From the NCBI GenBank assembly GCA_025024175.1, contig QCXZ01000041.1:6381786-6445785 (forward strand): 64,000 nt of DNA, in the 5' to 3' direction. This stretch comes from Rhyzopertha dominica (taxonomy: Eukaryota; Arthropoda; Insecta; Coleoptera; Bostrichidae). Under the pieces are notes generated by a model. It saw nothing but the letters and a program-made list of their open reading frames with translations, did no database searches and had not been told where the DNA came from. This document shows, one piece after another, positions 47,000 through 58,119 of the stretch (positions are counted from its first letter, which is position 1; each line of letters starts with the position of its first letter). Made by a program: the position numbers and the translations under genes.

Positions 47000-48850
47000 T
47001 GTAAGGACTTTTGTGTGTGGAAATTGTTGTTTTAAGTTCGGAAGAAAAAGACGGAAGTACAGTAGATAAAGATGGCTATTAGAATTTACTTTTTATATCT
47101 TAATATGTCAGTTAGATCCGTGTCTGAAATACAAGGAGTTACACACTGAAGCTTTTTCTTGTATTCCGGGGACGGTCGGTAGATATGGAATAATACTTAA
47201 CCCCAAAGAAAGCAATTCATCCTTTCACAGATATGCGGCATGAATACTTTATGATCTTACTTCGAATCACAGACGACATGTCATTTTGTAGCAATTTCTC
47301 AACGTCAGAACTTTCCCATTTTATAATGGTAAATACCTCGTAGATGGCTATCTAGATATGATGAAAGAACCGGTAAATCGTCCAAGACAGACCAACTAAT
47401 GCAAGATTACTTTGATTTATAACAAATTTCCTGTATGACTTTAAAAATAACCATGACGTGTACACATCTCGACGGCAGCCTCAAATGCCTAACTATACTT
47501 AGTTATTTTTGTGCTTCCCTTGCACTATCTATAAACTGTCAACATTGATTGAGCAGTATATTATACGGTGCAATTCATTAGGCAGGTAGAAATACTTCGT
47601 GGCTTGGTGCATGCAATCCGGGTAATGCAAAAACTTGTATTATCCATAAATTACAGGCGCTTGATTAAGAAATTGCTTTTATTCATGTCTCAAAATACCT
47701 TTTTGCCATTATGCGTGCATGGGTACAACACGATAACTTGCATATTTGTTCTAGTCGAAGGGCTATTATTCTGACCATCATAAATATTATTAATGGACTA
47801 CATTCTCCGTGTTGCAATCACTGGCTTTTCTGATTAAATTTCTGTCCCACGTCTCGGGCGTTCTCTTTGTGTATGCGAGCGCTTTTATAGTGATACTTCT
47901 TTTAACTTTAGCGAGGAGTTTTAATAAGACAGAATTGTTTTCAAAGTTTATTAATTAAACGTCGAGTAATTGCGAAATTATTCCAACTTTTTATGTAGCA
48001 AACCTGCTGTTGAACGCCGTACATGCTCTCGGAACAGGCAGTTCTAAAAAAAATACTCGCGGAGGTGTAATGTATTTGTCTGTTGTGTAATTGCAAGCGA
48101 CAGAGTTTACTACTGGCAATTAACAGAGCATGAACAGAAGGATTTAGAGTTAGCTACATTAAGAAAGTTTTATTAAAAGAATTAGGTCCTGTACGCGCAG
48201 AAAGTACTGTATCGCGAAAAATATTTTTGAAAGATCTTTATTTGCTCAATCGTTCTAAAATGGTCAAAAACGTAAAAAACAAAATTTGAGAAACAAATTC
48301 TTGTCTATGAACTTGAAATTTGGCATACATATAAATTTCAACTACCCAAAGCGACCTATTGTTTTTGGGGTTTTGGGGAGTAATTACTTTTTTGCAATTT
48401 TTTTTCGTTTTAGTATGAGATTAGAAGTATAATTGCGAGTATTATTCGTACCTATAAATTTTCGGTGCAGCAAACTGTTTAGAAGATATTAAGCAAAAAA
48501 GCGTCATTTAAAGAAATGGTTTTTCATAAATACCATGAGACAGGAATTAAAATTTCTCACAAAAAGTGTATTAAAAAATTATTCCAAAATTTTGTCATTT
48601 TCGAAATATTTTTTCAAATTTTAGTATTAGTATATAGAAAATTAAATTTCTGATCAGAAAGCACTCTTGCAATTTTTTTGTTTAGTTGATAATTACCGAG
48701 TTATTTGGAACAAACCTATTTTAAAAATTTATGTATTTTTGCTAATATCACATGAACCGTATGTCTTATAAAAATGTGTAGAGAAAAAATACTCGAAACC
48801 TGATTACTGATCGTATAGTATAAGAAATAAAAGTGTACATGTCATTTTAA
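47000..48850. other. AT-rich, nothing recognised
   Basis: A 68-codon plus frame at 47568 and others are background. No motif or terminal repeat seen. Confidence 0.45.
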
Positions 48851-48959
48851 CAATTGGATATGAAAGTCATTCAATTTGCAGTAGTTTTTAAGATATACCT
48901 TAATTTCTGTATCTTGTACATATTCTGTTATTTACTGTTATCATATTTCATAAATTTGA

Positions 48960-49521
48960 AGAAGTGTGCAATTTCATACATTTGGTCGAAGTACTCCATG
49001 CTGAAAGCTGTAACAAAGGTTTATAGAAACATAGACATTGAAAAATATAGTAAGTTCACTGCCTACGTGAAGAGTGCTTCGAGAAGATACAAAGCGAAGT
49101 ACAGTATTGGAAAAATATTTGCGAAGGATTTGCGATAAAGAATATTTGATGATCAAATGATTCTCTATCAATGCTGTGGAGACATATAGAGAATACATCT
49201 CCTTGCGTCCAAAGAATTTATCCAGCGACAGATTCTTTCTACGATACACTAATCAACAGTGTACTTCACAACCTGTTGAAATCAACGCTATCGAAAGTCC
49301 TTTTAAGAGTTGCTTCATTTTTGAATCTGGCAAATGCAGAAGCTTATAGCGGCCATTGTATGAGACGGACTTTACTGGCTAATAAAGGTACTGACCTTAC
49401 AAGAATTAAACGATATAGTGGGTGGAGAAGCTCCGCTATAGCAAAAAGCCATATCGAGGATTTCATTTCTAATAAGCAGGACATTGCAAGGAAAATCCAG
49501 GGTTCTGCTAGTACTCCTTAA
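48960..49521 (+). pseudogene. Crypton-like tyrosine recombinase, internally deleted
   Basis: Two plus-strand frames belong together. The first (ending 49138) has IWSKYSMLKAVTKVYRNIDI and KFTAYVKSASRRYKAKYS, like the N-terminal SAM-like core-binding domain of arthropod Crypton-type recombinases. The second (49171-49521) has SFLNLANAEAYSGHCMRRT, then DLTRIKRYSGWRSS and IEDFISNKQDIARKI, the C-terminal catalytic part with the HxxR motif. The middle with the first catalytic Arg is missing. The nucleophile Tyr expected before IEDF is His (CAT). No Crypton flanks were recognised. A DIRS-type source is less likely because no RT lies nearby. Confidence 0.65.
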
Positions 49522-49529
49522 AAAGGGAG

Positions 49530-50980
49530 ACATCTGCAGATTAAACAACAACTTCGACAGGCATGCGTTCTGAATTCGATGACAGCTACAAACTTAATGT
49601 TAATGGCAAAAAAGTAAAACCAACAGAACTAATGAAATAATGAAATATTTAAAAATTTAATGTTAATATTAATGTTTACAATGAATAAATAAAATGCGAT
49701 TGAATTAAGATTGAATTTTNCTTTATCTCACTAGTGGAATAAAGTAATTACGGATAAAACAATATTTACGTGCGCATAATCGCATGTTCTACTGTATACA
49801 ATATTCCGGACATATTAAGGCATGGTTGCATGAATATTTCGACGATTTATGTGTATACATTCCAATTCTAATCTAATTCGAGTAAGACATGACTGTTTAA
49901 CAAATATGGAGAAAAATGTCACACATAAAATGCATCTTGCAGTCCGAAACATGGAAAGATTAAAATACTACGCTACAAGTAATAAGAAATGAGGAAAATT
50001 ATGTTTGTTTTTTTTTCTGAAAAATCTTAAAATGTACCACCGAAAAATTATTGTACCTATATTAATAACAGATATATTTTGGGTAGTATATGGACATCTC
50101 TGGTCTTCTTTACTCAATAAATGTAGTATGTCAATAACGATCATATTTGGGATAGCTTTAATTGCAACTTACAAATAACAAAACCTAGCACAACTTACAT
50201 AAAAATAGACTGTATTAACTGGACCATACTGTGTACTATTAAGACATACAGGTGTTACTTCGATTTCCAAATAATAATACGAATAATTGTGAGGGAGGTC
50301 GAAATTCAAGCATCTGACCGCTAACTGCGGCAGTTTAGATTTAACAAAAGTTGACTATTAAACAAATAGTTGTTTTCGTGTTCTCTTTGTGCTTATAGTA
50401 TCAAGCAACGATCTCTGAGACTGACTTATGCAGAGGGTTTTATAGCTTGATGGTCGGCCGTCGTAAACTATTGTATTGTAAATGAGAGTTTTTACAATCT
50501 TACGGTCGGCCATCCTAAATTACTGGGATTAGTGGCACGCTTTAAAGTTCCTAAATGGGCCGTATTCAAAAAAATCTTGTTGGCTAAAATTTTAACTTTT
50601 CCACTATAAATTTTTGAAATTTGCTAGTTGTGATAACTTAGCAATCAATAAAACATAGAAGCTTTTATAAAAAAAATTATTTAATGCAGACCTGATGCTA
50701 ACTGGTACGACCCGCGATCTATTTTTATGTGATACTTTATTAGGTTTAAGTTTTCCGATGTATAAAATAAAAGCCTTTGCATGTCATAACGAATTTATAC
50801 AAATTTAATATAAAAACATACAAATCAGTAAGCAGAAAATTATTTACATTTGTTAGAAAAAATTTACAACAGTGCACAATAAAATTTATGCACGGTATCG
50901 ATTATGTTCATTACAGCTTGTTAATAAGCACATTACAAGAGTCACATGCTAAAAAAGTTACTCACTTTCACTGCCAAAAT
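49530..50980. other. AT-rich, nothing recognised
   Basis: N at 49720. Short frames only. Imperfect repeats of a GGTCGGCCRTC motif occur near 50450 and 50500. Confidence 0.45.
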
Positions 50981-50985
50981 CACGA

Positions 50986-51290
50986 TTAACTTCTATTATT
51001 AATACATATAAGTACATGATTCGCTCTGTACCGATTTTCAGTGTCCAGTACATGCCGCTCTGAATTTCTCCATGCATCGACACTTGTTATTTCAGCTTCG
51101 TGTCTAATTTTTAGCAGCATTTCATTGCTAAATTTTCCACCAGTGTTCCCTCGGCGAATTCTTTGTTTCAACTAACGCCACATCATTGCAATGGGGTTGA
51201 AAATGTAATGATATGGGGGTAATCGTAGAATGGTGTGCCCACATTGAGAAGCGAGAATGTCAATTTTAAATTTCTTCGAAAATTTTTTTG
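50986..51290 (-). mobile_element. C-terminal fragment of an IS630/Tc1-like transposase
   Basis: Minus strand, two adjacent pieces in one frame split by a stop: a KIDILASQCGHTILRLPPYH segment, then FNPIAMMW, then after the stop LKQRIRRGNTGG and HEAEITSVDAW to a stop at 50986. Members of this family have NPIE followed by an aromatic, with the Glu as the last catalytic residue; here it is Ala. It matches the same transposase group as 17690-18740. Confidence 0.72.
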
Positions 51291-51299
51291 TGCCAAGTA

Positions 51300-52110
51300 C
51301 TACCAACAATTGTTTTTTTGTGTAGTCCTCTTCGTAATATAAATCTTCTTTTCTTGAAAACTCTTAAATGGCTGTCTTATTAGCTGTTGTATTTGGAATT
51401 TTATCCAGTTGCTCCGAATGGTAACTAGCGTTGCCTCTGAATAAGTGGCTAAATGTAAGCATATATGTAGGTATGACTGAATAAGTAAAAAATATTGCAC
51501 TTGGTAGGCTTATATGCTGCAAAACTTTAAAATATAAGTAAACACATATGCTCTCGATACCGTTTATAGTAGGAGTAGAATAGAATATACAGGTAGAAAC
51601 TACGTTTATGACCCTCCGGATTAAAAGAAAATTTTAACCTGCGAAGAAACAAGGCAGAGGACGACACACCGCGATCAAAAATTAGAAAGTATGGGTTGCC
51701 GCATTGAAATTGGAATGTTTACCATTCATGGTTATAGAAATAAATACTACTCATTAAATTAGGAAAGAATACGATTTAGTCATACATTAAAAGCTATTAG
51801 ATGAGAAATATTTGTAGTTCAAATAATAATACCAAATAATGCCCATTGATTTATGTGTACGGAAAGAAAATTCTAAAAAAAGTCTAAACACAATTTTTGG
51901 ATACGGTCCACTCCGCTGCAAAACACTGGAACGTGCCGAACCCGTCTGTTATTTACGACAGCTTCAGGTAATACTTGTAAACCATTGTGAGCGGTAATCG
52001 GCTGTTCGTATAATGAGTCTCCTAGATCGTTGCTTGATACTCTAAGAGAGGATATCTACGTTCACTTTTGTTGTTAATTTGTCGAAATCAAACTTTTCCC
52101 AACAAAAACC
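51300..52110. other. AT-rich, nothing recognised
   Basis: No supported feature. A 66-codon minus frame at 51500-51300 could be an extension of the transposase fragment, but it shows no family motif. Confidence 0.45.
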
Positions 52111-52119
52111 GAATTACCC

Positions 52120-52590
52120 ATGAATCACCGGCAATGCAACTCCGTAACACCATCTATAAGGGCAAAAGCGGAGCCGAGGGCCACCCGCCGAAACAAAAAC
52201 GCGCACTCCAACCCTGACATTCGAAATCTACCATTAGGAATGGCGGAGGCGCGGGAATTCTGCACTGCAGCTGCGTTGATTTATGGGCAACAGCTCTCCG
52301 CTGTCTCCGTCGACATTATGCAAAGTTCCGCCGATGTTTCTACCAGTGCTTCCCGCCCCCGGGGACCCGGGCACCCGCCGCCTTTGATGCATGGTTCGCA
52401 CCTACACGCCGCCCCCGTCGCGATTTCGATATCTGCGAGAGAGCGCGTGCGATTATGCGTACGGAAAATGTTCGGGGCATTATCATCCCTTTGGCACGCC
52501 GGTAAGTGGGCTCGGGCCAGTGGCGCATCGGTTGCTTCAGAATTTTATCAGCTCCTTTCGGTTTGCCCGTTTTTATAAATCTCTATTTTA
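52120..52590. other. GC-rich island with a 152-codon frame, candidate regulatory element
   Basis: About 0.47 kb of GC- and CpG-rich sequence. The plus frame 52120-52578 is the longest of all such island frames, but its product is compositionally random (Ala/Arg/Ser) without a domain, and two other frames overlap it. GCATTATGCAAAG- and CAGCTGCGTTGATTTATGG-type stretches (POU, E-box, Hox-like) suggest enhancer content. Confidence 0.4.
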
Positions 52591-52788
52591 ACCGCTATAT
52601 GACATACTCTTGAACAATGATTGGTCAGTTTTGGATGATATGAGGGATTCCATTAGTTACAGCCAATCCCAAAATACACATACATATATCATTACCCTTC
52701 TTGGTACGGCATTGAAATATAATATCCATAGGAAATTTAAACAAAAAAAAACGAATTATTTGCGCGGCTAGGTTATCAACTGTCTGTC

Positions 52789-52931
52789 GTCCTGATTCGG
52801 GTCTAAAGGCCGTGGTCAGTTGGAATTGCTTCCTAACGTTTCGCTAGCATGAAAGGTAAGCTTCTTCAGAGGTCCTTTCATCTCCGGTGCTGGACGTAGA
52901 CTGACTACGGCCTTTAGACCCGAAACAGGAC
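52789..52931 (-). mobile_element. Foldback element with hammerhead-ribozyme-like core
   Basis: Arms of 31 bases (52789-52819 and 52901-52931) are inverted repeats with two mismatches. Inside, the minus strand (52875-52832) reads CCT-CTGAAGA, a stretch that can form a short stem (GCT...AGC), then GAAAC-GTT-AGG. CTGANGA and GAAA are the two conserved hammerhead strands, and CCT/AGG can form stem I. A nested ATGAAAGG/CCTTTCAT inverted repeat is also present. It lies 55 bases before the MULE element. Confidence 0.6.
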
Positions 52932-52986
52932 ACTAGTTGAAAAAAAAAACTTCATGACTTTTACCAATTATTCAAACAGGGCGCAT

Positions 52987-55123
52987 TATAGTTGGGCCAA
53001 AAACTTTATCGCCCTTTAATCTGCCATTGAGTTGGGCCAGAAAGATGCGGACGGTGGATTATGAACATCCCGCTGATAGTTATCGATAACGAATCCTTAT
53101 CAGATCCTGCTACCTGATACTACTTAGAAAAGTAGGTAATTTAAACGCAAACATTTTGTGCCTGTGGACCCAATAGATCACGAAACACAATTAAGATGGG
53201 TGGGACTTATTTGAAAAATGTAAAATATTATTGGACACTTGTCCATAATGTCCTAAATAATTTGTTAAAGAGGGTGGTTACCTGCTGAAATGAGTTTATA
53301 AATTCCGAAACGCAAGTCAAATTAAACAGTTTTACTAAAATTTCTAGCGCACATTGATACCGGCGAAATGGAAGTTGTATTCATGCAAAGTGAAAAAGGC
53401 AAAAAACTGCTGGTGGTGAATAACTACAAGTTTTGCATCGCAAACGTGCTGAAAAACGGAACTGTGCGTTGGAGGTGTACAAATAAAACATCGAAATGTC
53501 CCGCAAAAATCTACACGTCGGCTGGAAATGAGATCTTGGACTCCGAATTATCTCACAATCACAAAGAAGACATGCATAAACCTGCACAGGCTGATTATCA
53601 ACAACAGTGTGAAAAGGAAAGCTCTAGAAAATGTACACGAAATACCTGCCAAATTAGTGCACACAGAACTTCGGTCTAACCCTGGCATAAGCAGTAACAC
53701 AACAACTTACGATATGGAACTTGTAAGGCATAATATATGGATCTGCAGGAGGAAGTTAACTCCAAATCTATCCAAAACGCAAAAAGACGTTTTCGAAGCA
53801 GTTAACATTTTGGCACCTATGACAGATAAAGTAGAATCATTTGTCTTGACAAATAATGCATACCAAGGTATCATCATTTTTGCTTCTTATAGCAATCTTT
53901 ACTTTTTATGTTGTACTGAAACTGTGTATATGGACGGCACATTTGATTTTTGTCCGAAATTTTTTACACAACTCTTACATTACGTTCCATTGGTATTTTG
54001 TTTGCTTCCGGATAAAAAGCATTCCACATATTAAACATGTTTGAATATGTTGTGTCAGAAGTGCAGTGAAAGTGACTTACAATTTTATCCTAAAAGTATC
54101 GTGATTGATTTTGAAACTGCAATTCAGAATGCTATTATGGATACGTGGGAGGAAGCTAGAGTAAGTGGATGCCGATTCCATCTTTCACAGGTATGGTATC
54201 GAAAAATTCACTCGCTTGGACTGTCACAAGATTATAAAAACCACACGGAAGTTGGCAAAATGTTAAGATATTGTTTTGGACTTCAGTTTCTTGATTGTGA
54301 TGAAGTGGGTGACGCATTCGCATTCGATTTAATTCCAATCATGCCAAAACATTCGAAACTTCAAGAGTTTTGTGACTATTTAGTGGACAATTACATCAGC
54401 GAAAATGCCAAATTTACTCCAAATATTTGGGCAAGTTCATCTGCCTTCTCTTGCAGAACATCCAATGCGTGTGAGTCATTTCATTCAAGAATTAATAAAA
54501 GTTTTTATTCGCCCCATCCAAATATTTTTCAATTTTTTGATAATGTGTTGAATTTTCAAAGTGAAGTTTATGTTAAAATAAACACATCCAACAAATTCCA
54601 AAAAGTTGTTGAGCGTACTGTAAAATTAAAGCAAGATTATCTTGAAGTCAAAATTAATAACTACAAACAAAATCTCATAGACAGACTGACATTTGTAAAA
54701 AAGTGTTTCATTTAAATACGCGCCAAATATGTAAATATTTTTTATATCTTATTGTACATACATATATGTTAATATTGTGTTATTACGTATAAATATAGGT
54801 TCGTATTTTTGTTAATTTATAAATATTTTTATACTTTACTGTACATACATACATGTTATTATTTTAAAGTGTAAATATAAGTATGTATTAAAACTTGAAA
54901 ATTGTTTTATTTTATTCCTTTAAGCGTGTTTGCTAAGAAAAAAACCGTAGCAATCACATTAATAAGTTACACACATCACATAAATTAAGGTCTTTCCTAA
55001 TTTGCTAATAATGGTCCATCACCCGCTGTTCGGGCAAAGCAGATTCTTGGCCCAACCATATTGCGGGATTAGTTGACCCGCTCAGTCAGAGAAGGGTTAG
55101 ATAGGTAGACTGGCCCAACTATA
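52987..55123 (+). mobile_element. Complete FLYWCH-MULE DNA transposon (broken)
   Basis: Both ends carry TATAGTTGGGCCA in inverted orientation (52987-52999 and 55111-55123). Each end has a second inward copy of GTTGGGCCA (near 53033, and near 55060 on the other strand), so the termini are double. Between them lies one transposase gene of the Mutator-like type with a FLYWCH zinc finger. No clear 8-10 bp target duplication was found. The 2.14-kb element is full length and damaged by one frameshift and one stop. Confidence 0.85.
53368..54715 (+). pseudogene. MULE transposase with N-terminal FLYWCH domain
   Basis: The frame opens MEVVFMQSEKGKKLLVVNNY, then RWRCTNKTSKCPAKIYT and ELSHNHKED, a FLYWCH C2H2-type zinc finger (residues about 5-70) for DNA binding. 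A frameshift near 53590 moves to the frame that runs to 54715, with one stop at 54032. The catalytic domain shows ETVYMDGTFDFCPKFF (first Asp), LLPDKKHSTY, SIVIDFETAI (second Asp), SGCRFHLSQVWYRK (the C-x2-H motif) and RTSNACESFHSRIN (catalytic Glu). All catalytic residues survive. The C-terminus is lysine-rich and ends naturally. About 450 codons in total, near the usual family length. Confidence 0.9.
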
Positions 55124-55189
55124 CGACTTCGTTCAAACACTATAGGTTAAGAACTACATTGTTAATTAAGAGACATTATAAGAATTATA

Positions 55190-55820
55190 TAACTAGCGCT
55201 GAGAACTCTGGGTGTCCAAATCCTAAGAAGTCTTGGCAATTTGTATACACCAACAAAGGTAAATCTTAATTCCAGGCCCCATGGTATACAATGATCCTCA
55301 ACGTATCTTAAATATGTTTGGTGACTTCTTCCAAAATACCTTCGGTGATAGAGGAAATTTTAGTAACCAAAATGTGACTTTAAACTACATAACGGAGGAT
55401 GAAGAAAGGCTCTTACTTTTGGTCAAAAACACGCTACAGCAGGTGCCGATGAACACCCAAGTCTCCTATTGTGTGATTGTGCCACAATATTTGCCAAACC
55501 ACTGCATTATTTGTTCAACTTTATACTTACATATGGAGTGTTTTCACAGGCTTGGAAGAAATGTGTCCAATACTTAGGAGAAAAGACCCCATAGCGTACA
55601 AAATTATAGGCCACTATCCTTGCAGTGTTATTTCGTTAAATCTTTAGACTCTATTAACTATAAACATATTTTAGTAATGTCAGGTCTTACATCTCAGACG
55701 ACCACCATGGGTTTTTATGTCAGAAATTTTATTACCAAAGCATCAGCCATAACCAACCTCACAATTTTTGCCAATTTGATGCGGCCTACACAGGAATATT
55801 CTGTAAAACATTATGAATAG
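55190..55820 (+). mobile_element. Non-LTR retrotransposon fragment, start of RT
   Basis: The plus strand reads NPKKSWQFVYTNKG (linker before RT), then MVYNDPQRILNMFGDFFQNT and YITEDEERLLLLVKNTL. After a shift comes AKPLHYLFNFILTYGVFSQA with WKKCVQYLGEK, and later ITNLTIFANLM, like the TNLxxF segment of the 41.2-kb LINE. These are the regions before RT motif A. Both ends are truncated. It abuts the MULE's right end. Confidence 0.78.
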
Positions 55821-55824
55821 CTCC

Positions 55825-56865
55825 TAATTTTAGCTCAAAATCCCTACATAGCAATGAATTCAAAAATTCTCCCCTACATCCCTACTTTAAGAAATAACCC
55901 CTACAATCTGGCAACACTGGTACTCTGCAAAAGGCTGATGTACTTTGATTATAATGTTTTCATATAAATAATAAACTGGCAATACAAAATCAGATATCAT
56001 TGTCCAGCAACTTATAGCAAGTATGGGAACACATCATCAAATGAGTTTTAATTCCATTAAATGGTATTTTATGTAACAAATTCAATACAATGGAATTCCA
56101 TTTCGTTTTAGTGAAATAGTAAATATGAATAACTAAAGCGTAGGTTTGAAAAAAACGAACAATAACGTCACCAAACATCTGTACCCCAATTCAACAAAAC
56201 TACCAAGAAAATAGCAATAATTTTATACATGAGCAAGTACATTTATCTTTATTCATAACAGTCATTATTTATTCTCTTATTTTTTCCTTGTCAACATTTT
56301 GTAATAAGCGGAACGGTTATCCTACGCCACTGGTCTTATGTTGCCAGAAGTTGATATTTACTGTGAACTAGGTTCTGTGTCGCTTGGATGTTTCAATCGT
56401 CACCGCGTTGTAAATATGTATATCAGAATGTTAAGTGGACATGCTCGCATGTATTTTCAGGTTTGATGAATATTTATGTAAATCGAGCTTCTGCTTCCGC
56501 CGCTCGTGTCTACTTCCGATTTTAGCGTATCAATCTTGAATGTATGTATAATAATAAACAACTCTATTAGGCACAGTAGATTGAATACAATCAAAACTAT
56601 TATTTTGAACATAATAGAGAGAAGAAAGGAGAAATATAAAATATATATATACTGTTTTAACCTACCAAATTAGACGAACCAAATAAAAATCTTTTTGTGT
56701 AAACTGGGAAACATGGCGAAGCCTAGCAAAATGCTATTCTACTTAACCGCGCATCCCAAGCTATATGAGGGCGTAAATGCGGAAAGAGGGAAAGAAACCA
56801 ACAAATGCAAGAAAAAACACATTGAAAAAATACTTAGAAGGACGAGAAAGTCCAGTGGGCAAGCA
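55825..56865. other. AT-rich, nothing recognised
   Basis: Only short background frames. A TATATATA run lies near 56642. Confidence 0.45.
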
Positions 56866-56869
56866 GATT

Positions 56870-58115
56870 TCATCTAGTTTGAGTAACAAACAGGTAGTCT
56901 TTTAATTTATATTTAAACTTATTAATATTATACAGTTTGAACTGACGTGGTAAGGCATTGTACAATTTAGCAGCATTGAAAAAGAAACCTCTGAAAAACA
57001 GAGCTGTACGGTGGCGGGGCACAACAAAACAGTCCCTAAATCGAGTGTTTCTAGAGTGAATATCTGAGTGATATGTTAATCGACCTTTCGAGTTAGAGTT
57101 AGGAGATGGAATGGTAAGTATTTTATGAACAAAACAGTTAAGACGACACTTCTTACGATTATCCATGTTCAACCAACATTTATATCATCATTTATAAACG
57201 ACGTGATATGATCACGTCTACGCAAACCATAGACATATCGGCAACATGCATTCTGCACTTTCTGCACACGACTTTCTCGTTGGCATCCAAACAAAACCCA
57301 TAAAAAAGTCACAATAGTTAAAATGCGATAATACAAGACTTTCGCATAATTGTTTCCTTTAATAAGAAATTTAAAAAAATATCTACTCGAATATATCAAT
57401 TTTAAAGCAGAGAATGCCCGTTGTATTAGCTTTGTAACATGTTCCCCAAACCGAAGTTCACTATCTATAATGACACCCAGATTTCGAGTGTGATCAACAA
57501 ACGGAACATTAACAACACCTGCTAGAGTTACCGACATAGAATCGCATACATATTTTCAGACATTTTTATTGCCAAAACACATAACCAGTGATTTAGAAGG
57601 GTTTAATTTTAAGTTATGCTTCCAGACAAAGTTCTGATTTTATCTAGTTCCTCATTAATAAGTACAAGCTAAGCAGTCCTCAAGTCTGAAATGATGATAA
57701 ATCTGCGTGTCATCAGCATATGCTTGGACTTTAAACCTACTCACAGATTTAATTATATCACCAGTATATATAGTAAACAATAATGGGCCTAGAATAGACC
57801 CCTGAGGAACTCCAGTTAATATTTTTGAAGTATTGGAATAACGGTTACTGGAAAATATTTTTTGACGTCTATTTCTCAGATAAGATGTCAGCAAAGAAAC
57901 TGACGATGAAGAAAATCCACAGTATCTTAACCTAGCACACATCAATCCGTGATTAATATTGTAGAAAGTCTTAGAATAATCCAACAATACCAAAGTCGAC
58001 GCTAGACCCTCGTCAGTTGCTCTAATAATGTCATCTACAACCCAAGTTAAAGTTGTAGCTGTAGAGAAGCCCTCTCTAAAGCCACTCTTAAAAGATATTG
58101 CTGGTAGAAAAGTTA
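56870..58115 (-). mobile_element. Non-LTR retrotransposon, RT domain to C-terminus
   Basis: Minus strand, in order: FREGFSTATTLTWVVDDII (58080), LVLLDYSKTFYNINH (motif A; usual form DLSKAFDxxxH), LTGVPQGSILGPLLF (motif B, near 57800), VQAYADDTQIYHHF (motif C, near 57710). After a break come NPSKSLVMCFG, then 57537-57169 with HTRNLGVIIDSELRF and KVQNACCRYVYGLR, and 56870-57172 with the C-terminal tail (FFNAAKLYNALP). Frameshifts occur between the pieces; the catalytic YADD is intact. The 5' half is missing. Best preserved RT core in the window. Confidence 0.9.
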
Positions 58116-58119
58116 ACTA

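Noticed and set aside
52120..52578. 152-codon plus frame
   Set aside because: GC-rich island with overlapping frames on both strands; the composition is random-looking and no family is recognised.
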